Source of the DNA: Bacteroidales bacterium UBA6207
Lineage (GTDB): Bacteria > Bacteroidota > Bacteroidia > Bacteroidales > F082
NCBI GenBank assembly: GCA_002421995.1
Contig: DISP01000149.1
Coordinates: forward strand, 16,626 to 37,606
DNA length: 20,981 nt
Direction of reading: 5' to 3'
Made by a program: the position numbers and the translations under genes. This document shows, in pieces, positions 1 to 8,943 of this stretch. The notes under the pieces were generated by a model. The model saw only the letters and a program-made list of their open reading frames with translations, did no database searches and was not told where the DNA came from. Positions within the stretch are counted from its first letter, which is position 1; every line of letters begins with the position of its first letter.

Positions 1-137
1 TCAACCATCACACCATTCAGCATGGAAGGGCTCGATTTTCCGGCCCTGATCTTTTGCAATTCACGCTCAAAATGCTCAATGGAATGATCCATCGCTTCCT
101 TAGTGCTCTCCAAAACGAATTGTGATTCTTCTGTCAT
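1..137 (-). CDS. frr: Ribosome recycling factor, N-terminal part (runs off left edge)
   Basis: Only the first 45 codons lie in the window. Reading the minus strand from the ATG at 137-135 gives a protein that begins MTEESQFVLESTKEAMDHSI and goes on through a stretch ending in KIRAGKSSPSMLNGVMV. The KIRAG-K-SPS-ML-G-V-V pattern is the conserved N-terminal helix and turn of ribosome recycling factor, which works with EF-G to split the post-termination ribosome in the cytoplasm. It lies downstream of pyrH on the same strand, the usual partner of frr, but here a glycosyltransferase gene stands between them. A gap of 58 bp separates the glycosyltransferase stop from this start, and a promoter-like box lies in it. 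The family is about 185 residues long, so roughly three quarters of the gene is outside the window. Confidence 0.9.
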   Translation of the reverse strand, partial: MTEESQFVLESTKEAMDHSIEHFERELQKIRAGKSSPSMLNGVMV

Positions 138-155
138 GGTTTTTATTTTTGCTGA

Positions 156-163
156 CAAATATA
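156..163 (-). promoter_or_regulatory. Possible -7 box of an frr promoter
   Basis: On the minus strand the bases read TATATTTG, a full match to the Bacteroidota -7 consensus TAnnTTTG. The box ends 18 nt before the frr ATG, which would give a very short leader. I see no TTG element at the usual 17-23 nt spacing upstream, so the call rests on the -7 box and on the position between two genes. It would let frr be expressed apart from the upstream glycosyltransferase. Confidence 0.45.
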
Positions 164-195
164 CATAAAAAAATCCTCGAAATTCCAGTCAAAAA

Positions 196-2094
196 TCAGA
201 GTGGCGCGTAAAAACCAAACAAAACAGGATCGTAGTCTATTATGCGCAACCAACGTTTTTTGACAACGAAAGACTCCTTCTTCTTGTTCCAAACATACAA
301 TCGAAGTGTTGAACCAGCCGGGATCGCCGGTCCGGAATCAAGGTGATAGGCGACAACCAGCCAGGCTTTTTGGTTTTCGTTCAGGATTCTTCCTTCCGAA
401 GTGCCCGACCTCCATAAAAAAGGTGTTGCTTGTCCTTTCGTTTTTATTTCCAATACAAGGCTCACCCCTTCTGCCGGCATAGCCGGAAGCAACTCGATAC
501 CGGCTACCAGGATGCCATCGGTTTGCTTTCTGAGAGAATCGTAATCGGCTTCCCAAAGCATCCCGTATTCATCTGCCCCGGCAAAACGCTTTATTCCCTG
601 ATCATCAGATTCCATCAAAACAGTTCGTTCGTTTAAACACGACAACGATGCTGCTGACGAATCTCTCGAAAGGAGATAATAGCCTGAATTGAACCAGTTG
701 GTTTTTCTGACAATATATGGAAACCTTGCACGGGCGGCTTCTATCCAGCTGTAGGTGGTGTAGTCGGACCAGCCAACTGTCAAAAATCGGGTAGTGATGC
801 TGTCGAGAAAAAATTCGAAATTTTGCTTTTCCTTGTCTTTATTAAACAGTCTTACTCCCTGATTTCCATGTCTTTGCTGATAAAAATCGAGCATTCTTGC
901 CGAGCCTCCCACTGCCGCACATGAAAGATTGTTACCGGTGGTTGCAATGGCCTCCTCAAAACCTGCAGCTATCTGTTCATAGCCCTGCTGTGTCATCAAA
1001 CGAAAATGTTGACGCTCAACCGTGAGACTGTACACACCGGCACCCAACAGCGCAGCAGTAAGAAGCAAATTCCTGGTTTCCGATAATGGTTTGATAAAAC
1101 CGGATATCCCTAACAGCAAATAAGGAAAGCTAAAATACAAGGTGCTGAACTGAAGAACTGGTGTTCTTACTACCGAATAGATCCATCCGATCGCAAATGA
1201 TAAAACAAACCACGAAACAAATAATATCAACCACTGTAAGTCGCGTCCGGCCGGCATCCGGTAAGTTAGAGCAGCTAAAAATATCCCTGTAACTACCAAC
1301 GAAAAGATCCATGAAAAATGAAAGGTATATTTCAGAAAACCAAAAAGGAAATCACTTTCCGGTTTCGCGAGCCAATCTCCGATTCCTCCGGCTGTCAGCT
1401 GGCTGATGACTATGGATATATTTGGAAGCCAGAGTATTACTGCTGCAATACCATAGAAGAATATGCTTCTGCGTTGCTCCTTATTAGCCATTGCAAACAG
1501 TCCCAAATACACAAATCCGGCCATCATCATGGCAAAATAATGCATCATCGCAGCCAATACCAACGCTGTAACGAAAACAACACCATATAATCTGCGATGC
1601 TTGACAACTTTTTCAACTATCCTGATACCGGAATAAGCTGCCAGTAAAACAAAGAACAGTCCGGTGCTGTAAGGTCGTGCCAGTTGGCTGTAAAAAACGA
1701 AATACTGCATCACAGCTACCATTGAAGCAGCAAACAAGCCTGCAGTTTTGTTGAAAAGCTGTTTTCCGGTCAGATAAACGAGCCACACTGACACAATACC
1801 CAGCAATGTGAATGGAAGTTTTATCCAAAATGAATCCCAGCCAAAGAAATTTGTAATAAACGCAATCAGAAGCTGTGTGCCGGCAGGATGTGCATCAGGC
1901 ACAACGCCTTGCTGAATAAGCTCGCTCCAGCTATCGTAGCCGGTACGGAAGAGTGCACTAAACTCGTCATGCATGAAGGGTATCGAAGGCAATACCATTA
2001 GCCGGATAGTGGTTGCAGCAAGCAACAACAATACTTCCGGCGCAAAACGCAGGCAGTTACTAGAAAAAACGTTTCTTATCTGATTTTTAATCAA
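196..2094 (-). CDS. GT-C fold membrane glycosyltransferase (GT39/ArnT-like)
   Basis: A 632-residue protein with about ten hydrophobic membrane segments in the first 360 residues, followed by a soluble C-terminal domain of about 260 residues that would face the periplasm. After the first membrane segment comes HDEF (H42, D43, E44) and then PDAHPAG (D67, H69, P70). Acidic residues in this first outer loop are typical of GT-C enzymes such as GT39/ArnT, which move a sugar from a polyprenyl-phosphate donor to a lipid, protein or glycan on the outer face of the inner membrane. Donor and acceptor cannot be read from the sequence. The start is TTG at 2094: it overlaps the pyrH stop as TTGA, and the next in-frame ATG would cut into the first membrane segment. 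Translation is therefore probably coupled to pyrH. The gene separates pyrH from frr, which is unusual. Confidence 0.8.
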   Translation of the reverse strand: MIKNQIRNVFSSNCLRFAPEVLLLLAATTIRLMVLPSIPFMHDEFSALFRTGYDSWSELIQQGVVPDAHPAGTQLLIAFITNFFGWDSFWIKLPFTLLGIVSVWLVYLTGKQLFNKTAGLFAASMVAVMQYFVFYSQLARPYSTGLFFVLLAAYSGIRIVEKVVKHRRLYGVVFVTALVLAAMMHYFAMMMAGFVYLGLFAMANKEQRRSIFFYGIAAVILWLPNISIVISQLTAGGIGDWLAKPESDFLFGFLKYTFHFSWIFSLVVTGIFLAALTYRMPAGRDLQWLILFVSWFVLSFAIGWIYSVVRTPVLQFSTLYFSFPYLLLGISGFIKPLSETRNLLLTAALLGAGVYSLTVERQHFRLMTQQGYEQIAAGFEEAIATTGNNLSCAAVGGSARMLDFYQQRHGNQGVRLFNKDKEKQNFEFFLDSITTRFLTVGWSDYTTYSWIEAARARFPYIVRKTNWFNSGYYLLSRDSSAASLSCLNERTVLMESDDQGIKRFAGADEYGMLWEADYDSLRKQTDGILVAGIELLPAMPAEGVSLVLEIKTKGQATPFLWRSGTSEGRILNENQKAWLVVAYHLDSGPAIPAGSTLRLYVWNKKKESFVVKKRWLRIIDYDPVLFGFYAPL

Positions 2095-2798
2095 CGTGTT
2101 ACCAAAGTTCCAACAGGCAATCCCAATAATACATCACGAAGATTCCCGCCTTTGTTCATATCAAAAACAACAATTGGCATATCGTTCTCCATGCAAAGTG
2201 TAAAGGCAGTCAAATCCATCACTTTAAGCTGTTTTGCATAGGCTTCGGTAAAAGTAATCTGATCGAATCTCACTGCTGTTGGGTCTTTTTCAGGATCGGC
2301 AGTATAAATACCATCAACCCTTGTTCCTTTGAGAATGGCATCGGCCTTGATCTCTACAGCACGCAGTGCAGCAGCAGTATCTGTTGTGAAAAACGGGTTT
2401 CCTGTTCCGCCGGCAATCACAACCACATGGCCTGACTGAAGCAGCTCAATGGCACGTGGCCCGCTCATCGATTCGGCAATCTTGTCAATATACACACCCG
2501 ACAAGAGCGACACTTTCACACCGAGAGCCTGCAATGCTGACTGAACGGCCATGCTGTTGATCACTGTGGCGAGCATTCCCATATAGTCACCCTGTACCCT
2601 GTCCATGCCTTGACTTGCCCCTTGCAAGCCTCTGAAGATATTTCCACCTCCAATGACGATAGCAATCTGTGCGCCTGCATCATAAGCTGCTTTCACCTCC
2701 TGCGCATAAGCATTCAGTCTTTGTGGATCAATGCCATAGTTTTGGCTCCCTTCGAGCGCCTCGCCGCTCAACTTCAATAAAACCCTCTTATATTTCAT
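2091..2798 (-). CDS. pyrH: UMP kinase
   Basis: A 235-residue protein with the whole amino-acid-kinase fold of bacterial UMP kinase, which phosphorylates UMP to UDP with ATP in pyrimidine nucleotide synthesis. Visible marks are KLSGEAL near residue 9, the GGGNIFRG glycine loop near residues 50-57, the D-x-MGMLAT-INS segment, the GGTGNPFFTTDTAAALRA nucleotide/UMP region, and KGTRVDGIYTADP near the ATP site. Length matches the family (about 235-245). It starts at an ATG 10 bp after the patatin gene stop and its TGA stop overlaps the TTG start of the glycosyltransferase, so it sits inside a tightly packed operon. pyrE, another pyrimidine gene, lies about 9 kb away on the other strand and is not part of this unit. 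Confidence 0.97.
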   Translation of the reverse strand: MKYKRVLLKLSGEALEGSQNYGIDPQRLNAYAQEVKAAYDAGAQIAIVIGGGNIFRGLQGASQGMDRVQGDYMGMLATVINSMAVQSALQALGVKVSLLSGVYIDKIAESMSGPRAIELLQSGHVVVIAGGTGNPFFTTDTAAALRAVEIKADAILKGTRVDGIYTADPEKDPTAVRFDQITFTEAYAKQLKVMDLTAFTLCMENDMPIVVFDMNKGGNLRDVLLGLPVGTLVTR

Positions 2799-2808
2799 CT
2801 GTTTTCAA

Positions 2809-5019
2809 TTAAAACCAATATCCGATATTTACAAAAGTACTCATCCCACTTGCTCTGTTACCCCCCATCAGCGAAAGTTCAACCGGCCCTACGAAACTGT
2901 CGTACGAAAACGTAACGCCATATCCCACAAGTAATTCGGGCTTTACAAACAAGTCTTCAATGTCTATTTCGATGTAGCCAATGTTAATTTTCGGGCTGAT
3001 GTAAAATTTGTCAGCAATCTGATACTGCCAGGCAGCATGCATTGAAACCTGATTCAGCCCGGTCTGCTCAACAAATCTATGTCCTATAAATGGAATGAAA
3101 CCATCGAAGTACGTAAAATTGGATTGTCCCCCCATAAAAAAGAAATGTGTGAGACTGGGGTATTTGTCAAAGAAGGTGACACCGGCTGTGAGGCCGGTTT
3201 TTATTGTACTTCTTTTACTAACAGGAAAGTTTTTGTCGTAATTCAAAGCAAAAATCAATGCTTTTCCGCCAAAAAGTTCGAGTGAGTCATTTCCGATGGG
3301 GCCAACATACTTTATACCGAAATTCATTTTGTGGCCTGTTGTTGAGAAATAATTCCTGTTATACGTGTCAATGGACCATAAAGCTCCGGCAACAAAATTC
3401 TTATCAAAGTCAGCATTGTCGAAAATCGGATTGCCAAAGCCGCTGTTTGTGCTCAGGCTCTCAACCCTGGCCCCAACCCTGAGGCGCATTGTGTTGCGAT
3501 AAGTCCATTGGGCGAAAGCGCCGATAACATATTGATTAAACTTCAACACATCGCCCAACTCGTTGCCATTGTATGAGTTTAGTCGCAATGAAAGTCCTGA
3601 GGCATGAAGTCCGAATCCTATTTTCCTCCCCCTGTCAACCAGATACAAGGCTTTGAATTGTGGATTCTCGCCAAGATTGATATCTGCAAACAACTTCGAC
3701 CCTTTGATCAATACATTCTTGAAAGTGGCATTGAGTAAAAGTCCCACTTTGTAATCAGAATCATAATGCAGACCGGCACCAAAAATCCCTGAACTGGCTT
3801 CGGTGATTTCGAAAACCAATCCTGCACCATACTCATTTGGAATGAAATAGAAGTTTATCAGTTCAAAAAAACCACTGCCGTATGCTCTTTTCACCGACTC
3901 AATCACCTCTTCCAGGTGAATCCACGACATGGGTTTGATATCCAAAGCTCCGTCGAGGTATTCGCGCGAAACCATTTTCAGGCCTTCATACCTGAACTCT
4001 GTAATAAAAATCGAATCTAAAGGAGCTGCATCAAGCACGCGGGCAGACCGGGGTGAGATTAGGTTCAGCGAGTCGGCAAGCCGTTTGAGCGCCGGAAGTT
4101 GCGCCCTTGCTGCATCTTCTCCACGCTTGATGATGGAGTCATATGCAGTGAAACTCATCATATCATAGCCTTCGAGGTTGGGTTTGATATAAAAATCAGT
4201 GAGCCTCATCGCTTTGTTGTTGGCATCAATGCGGTAGAATGATGTCACCTGGTCCAACACCTTAAATGCAGAGTTGATTTCATCAATCTTTGCCAAGCCT
4301 GACTGCACATCAACACCCACAATAATATCCGCACCACGCTTTTTCACTTCCTCAACAGGAAAGTTATTGATCACTCCTCCATCAACAAGTGTGTGATTAT
4401 CAATAACAATGGGTATAAAATAACTTGGGATTGACATGCTGGCGCGCACCGCCTTGTGGAGAACGCCCTTTTCCAGCACGACATTGGCACCATCTCCAAG
4501 ATCTGTTCCGATGCACAGAAAAGGTGTTGGAAGCTGTTTGAAATCGCTGGTTCTGTATGCTGGGCTGAGGTATTTTGCCAACAAAAGATCTACCATCTGC
4601 CCGGTGTATAAACCGGTTTTTACCCTTACCTTCTTTTCAACAACAGGAAAAGTCATTAAAAAGCGGTCAGAGTTTTGCTTTTCCTCAATAGGGATGTACA
4701 TCCTGTCTATTTTGTCAGCCATAAGGTTGTCCCAATGCTGCTGCCGAACAATTTTTTCCATTGTATCAGGGTGATATCCAAGTGCATACAAGCTACCAAA
4801 GATACTTCCCATGCTTGTTCCGCTGATAAAATCAAACTGTAATCCTGCCTCTTCAAACACCCTGATTGCACCAATATGCGCAAAACCCTTTGCACCACCG
4901 CCGCTAAGCACCAATCCAAGCTTCGGATAGTTTTTCTTTTTTACATTTTGAGATAGGAGATTTTCGATTGGCAGAATGATTAGTAGAAGCATAATGCCAA
5001 ACAGAGAATGTCGTTTCAT
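2809..5019 (-). CDS. Patatin-like phospholipase with outer-membrane barrel (PlpD/type Vd-like)
   Basis: Taken from the ATG at 5019 this is 736 residues: a signal peptide (MKRHSLF then a hydrophobic run, probable cleavage after LLSQ), a patatin domain (about residues 30-310), a POTRA-like linker (about 330-410) and a C-terminal beta-rich domain ending in aromatic residues (NIGYWF), as expected of an Omp85-type outer-membrane barrel. The patatin catalytic set is visible: the oxyanion loop SGGGAKGF, the nucleophile S69 in GTSMG, and D213 in DGG. This layout resembles PlpD-like type Vd proteins, where the barrel exports or anchors a lipid acyl hydrolase. A TTG at 5034 would add five residues and overlap the lipoprotein stop as TTGA, so that start is possible too. 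pyrH follows after 10 bp, so the two are probably co-transcribed. Whether the lipase stays attached or is released cannot be told. Confidence 0.88.
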   Translation of the reverse strand: MKRHSLFGIMLLLIILPIENLLSQNVKKKNYPKLGLVLSGGGAKGFAHIGAIRVFEEAGLQFDFISGTSMGSIFGSLYALGYHPDTMEKIVRQQHWDNLMADKIDRMYIPIEEKQNSDRFLMTFPVVEKKVRVKTGLYTGQMVDLLLAKYLSPAYRTSDFKQLPTPFLCIGTDLGDGANVVLEKGVLHKAVRASMSIPSYFIPIVIDNHTLVDGGVINNFPVEEVKKRGADIIVGVDVQSGLAKIDEINSAFKVLDQVTSFYRIDANNKAMRLTDFYIKPNLEGYDMMSFTAYDSIIKRGEDAARAQLPALKRLADSLNLISPRSARVLDAAPLDSIFITEFRYEGLKMVSREYLDGALDIKPMSWIHLEEVIESVKRAYGSGFFELINFYFIPNEYGAGLVFEITEASSGIFGAGLHYDSDYKVGLLLNATFKNVLIKGSKLFADINLGENPQFKALYLVDRGRKIGFGLHASGLSLRLNSYNGNELGDVLKFNQYVIGAFAQWTYRNTMRLRVGARVESLSTNSGFGNPIFDNADFDKNFVAGALWSIDTYNRNYFSTTGHKMNFGIKYVGPIGNDSLELFGGKALIFALNYDKNFPVSKRSTIKTGLTAGVTFFDKYPSLTHFFFMGGQSNFTYFDGFIPFIGHRFVEQTGLNQVSMHAAWQYQIADKFYISPKINIGYIEIDIEDLFVKPELLVGYGVTFSYDSFVGPVELSLMGGNRASGMSTFVNIGYWF

Positions 5020-5030
5020 ATGTGTTGTTT

Positions 5031-5459
5031 TCAAAACTTTGGCTCAAAGCCGGAGTATTCCAAATCGAGTTTCTTAAAGCCTAAAAACACATTTCCGGCT
5101 TCACCATAAAGAAAATTCGTTACGGTGACTACATAAGTGTAATTTCCGGAAAAGCCGATGGAATCATAGAAACCAATATTCAAATATCCGGTGTCGTTTG
5201 TTACTGAAACTGATTGCCGGCCATCGCCGATGCGCTCAACCATCCACACAGCATCCTCTGAAAAGGTGATTCTTGTTTGCTTTTGGCCAACCGATTGGTT
5301 GTTGAACAATATCACAAAATCATCAGGTGGATTGGTAATCTCCTGGGTATAAACGTAGGTGAAACGGTCTTCTCCCTCGATTGGTTCAGGTTTGCAGGAG
5401 GGCAGCATCAAAGCTCCCAGCAATACACTTCCAATTACCCATTTGATAAATTTTTCCAT
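5031..5459 (-). CDS. Small lipoprotein of unknown function
   Basis: A 142-residue protein with a lipoprotein signal peptide: basic start (MEKFIKW), hydrophobic core and the lipobox LPSC, giving a lipidated Cys22. The acidic residues shortly after the cysteine (PEPIEGED) resemble the export signal that sends Bacteroidota lipoproteins to the outer membrane or surface, though this is only a likeness. The mature part is rich in alternating hydrophobic and polar residues with aromatic pairs, suggesting a single beta-sandwich domain. I do not recognise the family. The stop codon lies next to the patatin-barrel gene start, either 11 bp apart or overlapping as TTGA, so the two products are made together and may work together in the outer membrane. 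secA lies 56 bp upstream on the same strand. Confidence 0.75.
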   Translation of the reverse strand: MEKFIKWVIGSVLLGALMLPSCKPEPIEGEDRFTYVYTQEITNPPDDFVILFNNQSVGQKQTRITFSEDAVWMVERIGDGRQSVSVTNDTGYLNIGFYDSIGFSGNYTYVVTVTNFLYGEAGNVFLGFKKLDLEYSGFEPKF

Positions 5460-5515
5460 CTTTTGCTATTGTTGAAATTCTGTTGAGTAGATTTTCACCA
5501 CTAAATTACAACAAA

Positions 5516-8500
5516 TCAAGCTTCTCCGGCATTTTTTCCGTGACAATTTTTATATTTCTTGCCACTTCCGCACGGACAGGGCTCGTTTCGGCCAACTTTT
5601 TTCTCTGCAACAACAGGTTGTGTCACTTCTTTTTGCTGGGTATTGCTGTGTGCCTGCGACAAAAGATCGTTGCGTTCTTCTTTTATTTTGCTTCTGTCAA
5701 TACCCTTTGCGCGCTGTGCTTCACGCACATTTGCCGAGTCCTGAATCGGTATGTCGGCGCGCATCAGGAACGAAATCACTTCGCGGTTGATGCGGTGAAC
5801 CATTGACTTAAACAACTCAAACGATTCAAACTTGTAAATCAGTAAGGGATCCTTTTGTTCGTAGGTAGCATTCTGCACCGACTGCTTCAAATCGTCGAGT
5901 TCGCGCAGGTGTTCTTTCCATGACTCGTCAATCAAGGCAAGCGAAATACTTTTCTCAATGGACAGGCTCACTTCTCTCGGGCCATTTTCGACAGCCTTTT
6001 TCAAATTCACGATCACCTGCATTCCTTTGTTCCCGTCGGTGATTGGGATGGCTATATTTTCGTACTGTTTCTGGCGTTCAAACACATCGTGGATCACAGG
6101 CATGGTTTTTTCACCAATTCTTTTCGTTTTTTCTTTGTAGGCGTTGCTCGATTTAGCAAACAATTTTTCGTTGAGTGCATCGGTCTTTCCCTGGAAAAAC
6201 TCCTCGTCGCCGAAAGGTGGTTCGAGTCCCATATTTTTGAGCACAGAAATCCTGAAGCTTTCAAATTCACGTTGTTGCAAGCCTTCGTTGATCAGATTCT
6301 CACCCAGGTCGAACAACATATTTGAGATATCAACCGAAAGACGTTCTCCAAACAAGGCATGGTGGCGTTTTTTATAAATCACCTCGCGTTGTGCATTCAT
6401 CACATCGTCATATTCAAGCAGGCGCTTACGTGTGCCGAAGTTGTTTTCTTCAACTTTTTTCTGAGCACGCTCTATGGATTTGGTAATCATCGAATGCTGA
6501 ATCACCTCACCTTCCTTGAGTCCGAGACGGTCCATCAGTCCGGCGATACGACCCGACCCGAACATACGCATGAGGTCATCTTCGAGCGAGACAAAAAACT
6601 GCGAACTTCCGGGGTCGCCCTGACGTCCGGAACGACCACGCAACTGACGGTCAACACGCCGTGATTCGTGCCGCTCCGTGCCGATAATTGCCAAACCTCC
6701 GGCTTCTTTCACACCGGGTCCGAGCTTGATGTCGGTACCACGACCTGCCATATTGGTGGCAATAGTGACAACGCCAGCCTGCCCGGCTTCCTTTACAATC
6801 TGGGCTTCGCGCTGGTGCAACTTGGCATTCAACACATTGTGTTCTATACCTTTACGCTGTAGCATCCTGCTGAGCAGCTCACTGGTTTCAACAGATGTTG
6901 TACCAACGAGCACAGGACGTTTTGCATTGACAAGCGATACAATTTCATCAATCACTGCATTGAACTTCTCGCGTTTTGTCTTGTAAACAAGGTCTTCGCG
7001 GTCATCACGGGAGATGGGTTTATTGGTCGGAATCACAACCACGTCGAGCTTGTAGATGTCCCAAAACTCACCTGCTTCTGTTTCAGCAGTACCTGTCATA
7101 CCGGCCAGTTTCTTGTACATCCTGAAATAGTTCTGGAGTGTGATGGTGGCATAAGTTTGGGTAGCTGCTTCGATTTTAACATTTTCCTTGGCTTCGATGG
7201 CCTGGTGCAGGCCGTCGGAATAGCGCCGGCCTTCCATGATACGTCCGGTTTGTTCATCAACGATCTTGATCTTGTTTTCCATGATCACATACTCAACGTC
7301 TTTTTCGAAGAGTGTGTAGGCTTTCAGCAGTTGATGAACGGTATGCAGACGCTCTGATTTGACGCTGAAATTGCGTATCAGATCGCTTTTACTTTCGAGT
7401 TTTTCCTGATCAGAAAGCTGTTGTCTTTCTATTTCAGCAATCTCAGCACCTACATCGGGAAGAATAAAAAAGCCCGGATCATTGTAAGAAGTTGTGAGCA
7501 GATCAATCCCTTTTTCGGTAAGTTCAACAGAGTTGTGTTTCTCGTCAATCACAAAAAACAGCTCATCGTCAATGATATGCATGTTTTTGGCTTGCTCCTG
7601 AAGGTAAAAACTTTCGGTTTTTTGCATCAGGCTGCGCATCCCTTCCTCGCTCAGGAACTTGATGAGTGCATTGTTTTTTGGCAGCCCTCTGTATGCCCTG
7701 AAAAGCAGGTCGCCACCACGTTTTTCATCTGCCGGCTTAGGTCCCTGAAGCAGTTTTTTTGCTTCTGCCAGTATTGAACTGACGAGGGTCTTCTGCGCGT
7801 TATAGAGTTTTGTTACGTCAGGTTTGAGCACATCAAACTCCTGATGATCGCCTTTTGGTGTCGGGCCGCTTATGATAAGAGGTGTTCGTGCATCGTCAAT
7901 AAGCACAGAGTCAACCTCATCCACGATGGCATAATGATGTTTGCGCTGCACAAGTTCATCAGGATTGCCTGTCATATTGTCACGCAGGTAATCGAAACCA
8001 AACTCATTATTGGTTCCATAGGTGATGTCGGCTAAGTAGGCCTTCCGGCGGGCGGTTGAATTTGGTTCGTGCTTATCAATGCAATCAACAGTGAGTCCCA
8101 GGAAGTTATAAAGCACTCCCATCCACTCCGAGTCGCGTTTGGCAAGATAGTCATTCACTGTAACAACGTGTACTCCTTTTCCGGCTAATGCATTCAGATA
8201 GACGGGTAAGGTTGCAACAAGGGTTTTACCTTCACCTGTCGCCATTTCTGAGATTTTTCCCTGATGAAGGACAATCCCCCCGATAAACTGCACATCGTAA
8301 TGCACCATGTCCCAGCGAATTGTATTTCCGCCAGCCACCCAGGAGGTGGAGTAGTATGCTTTGTTGTCTCTGATTTCGATAAAATCATGGTAAGCAGCCA
8401 GATTGCGGTCGAGCTCGGTTGCTGAAACTTCGATGTACTCATTTTCTTTGAAAAGATTCGAAGCTGCTTTCATCACCGCAAAAGCCTCGGGCAGAACTTC

Positions 8501-8815
8501 GCTCAGAACTTCTTCAGTTTTATCGTATTGAAGCTTTTCTAACTTATCAATCTGATTGTAAATCTTCTCCTTTTCACCCGCTTCGAGTTCAAACTGTTCG
8601 TCAATTTGCTGCTTCAAACGGGCAATTTCGGCTTCTTCATTGGCAATAGCAGCAGCTATCTTTGCCTTAAACTCATTGGTTTTATTGCGCAGCTGATCCA
8701 CCGGCAACTTGCTTATTGTGGTGTATGCAGCAATGGTTTCTTGCAAAAGAGGTTGTATGGCTTTTAAATCTCTTGTGGATTTGTCACCAAATAGTTTTTT
8801 AAAAAAAGAAAGCAT
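5516..8815 (-). CDS. secA: Preprotein translocase ATPase SecA
   Basis: A 1099-residue SecA, the motor that pushes preproteins through SecYEG at the inner membrane. Visible in order: the N-terminal helix MLSFFKKLFG; Walker A MATGEGKT at residues 191-198; the DEVD box at 299-302 followed by LIDDARTPLIISG; the motor-2 helicase signature with TNMAGRGTDIKLG and the QLRGRSGRQGDPG arginine-finger motif; and the C-terminal zinc-binding tail with C1080, C1082, C1091 and H1092, which in other species contacts SecB or the ribosome. Walker A is about 90 residues later than in E. coli SecA because of two insertions, at about 59-104 (charged, helix-forming) and about 121-168. A third extra stretch follows ISGP. 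The gene has its own -7 box upstream and ends 56 bp before the lipoprotein gene. Confidence 0.98.
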   Translation of the reverse strand: MLSFFKKLFGDKSTRDLKAIQPLLQETIAAYTTISKLPVDQLRNKTNEFKAKIAAAIANEEAEIARLKQQIDEQFELEAGEKEKIYNQIDKLEKLQYDKTEEVLSEVLPEAFAVMKAASNLFKENEYIEVSATELDRNLAAYHDFIEIRDNKAYYSTSWVAGGNTIRWDMVHYDVQFIGGIVLHQGKISEMATGEGKTLVATLPVYLNALAGKGVHVVTVNDYLAKRDSEWMGVLYNFLGLTVDCIDKHEPNSTARRKAYLADITYGTNNEFGFDYLRDNMTGNPDELVQRKHHYAIVDEVDSVLIDDARTPLIISGPTPKGDHQEFDVLKPDVTKLYNAQKTLVSSILAEAKKLLQGPKPADEKRGGDLLFRAYRGLPKNNALIKFLSEEGMRSLMQKTESFYLQEQAKNMHIIDDELFFVIDEKHNSVELTEKGIDLLTTSYNDPGFFILPDVGAEIAEIERQQLSDQEKLESKSDLIRNFSVKSERLHTVHQLLKAYTLFEKDVEYVIMENKIKIVDEQTGRIMEGRRYSDGLHQAIEAKENVKIEAATQTYATITLQNYFRMYKKLAGMTGTAETEAGEFWDIYKLDVVVIPTNKPISRDDREDLVYKTKREKFNAVIDEIVSLVNAKRPVLVGTTSVETSELLSRMLQRKGIEHNVLNAKLHQREAQIVKEAGQAGVVTIATNMAGRGTDIKLGPGVKEAGGLAIIGTERHESRRVDRQLRGRSGRQGDPGSSQFFVSLEDDLMRMFGSGRIAGLMDRLGLKEGEVIQHSMITKSIERAQKKVEENNFGTRKRLLEYDDVMNAQREVIYKKRHHALFGERLSVDISNMLFDLGENLINEGLQQREFESFRISVLKNMGLEPPFGDEEFFQGKTDALNEKLFAKSSNAYKEKTKRIGEKTMPVIHDVFERQKQYENIAIPITDGNKGMQVIVNLKKAVENGPREVSLSIEKSISLALIDESWKEHLRELDDLKQSVQNATYEQKDPLLIYKFESFELFKSMVHRINREVISFLMRADIPIQDSANVREAQRAKGIDRSKIKEERNDLLSQAHSNTQQKEVTQPVVAEKKVGRNEPCPCGSGKKYKNCHGKNAGEA

Positions 8816-8877
8816 ATCTTTAAAATTGTAAAGTCACAGCCATAGCTGTCAATAATCATTCCGAAAATGTCGGGAGG

Positions 8878-8885
8878 CAAAATTA
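8878..8885 (-). promoter_or_regulatory. Possible -7 box of the secA promoter
   Basis: Minus-strand TAATTTTG matches TAnnTTTG and lies 62 nt before the secA ATG, inside the 128-bp gap between the TlpA-like gene and secA. There is a TTG upstream, but the spacing (15 nt) is shorter than usual, so only the -7 box is claimed. Confidence 0.4.
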
Positions 8886-8943
8886 AGCCATTTTTTAACC
8901 CAATAATAATCTGGAGCCCATTTGACTGCAAAAGGTTCCGGTT

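Noticed and set aside
7421..7777. A 118-codon plus-strand open frame opposite secA
   Set aside because: It has no recognisable motif and lies inside the clear coding region of secA.
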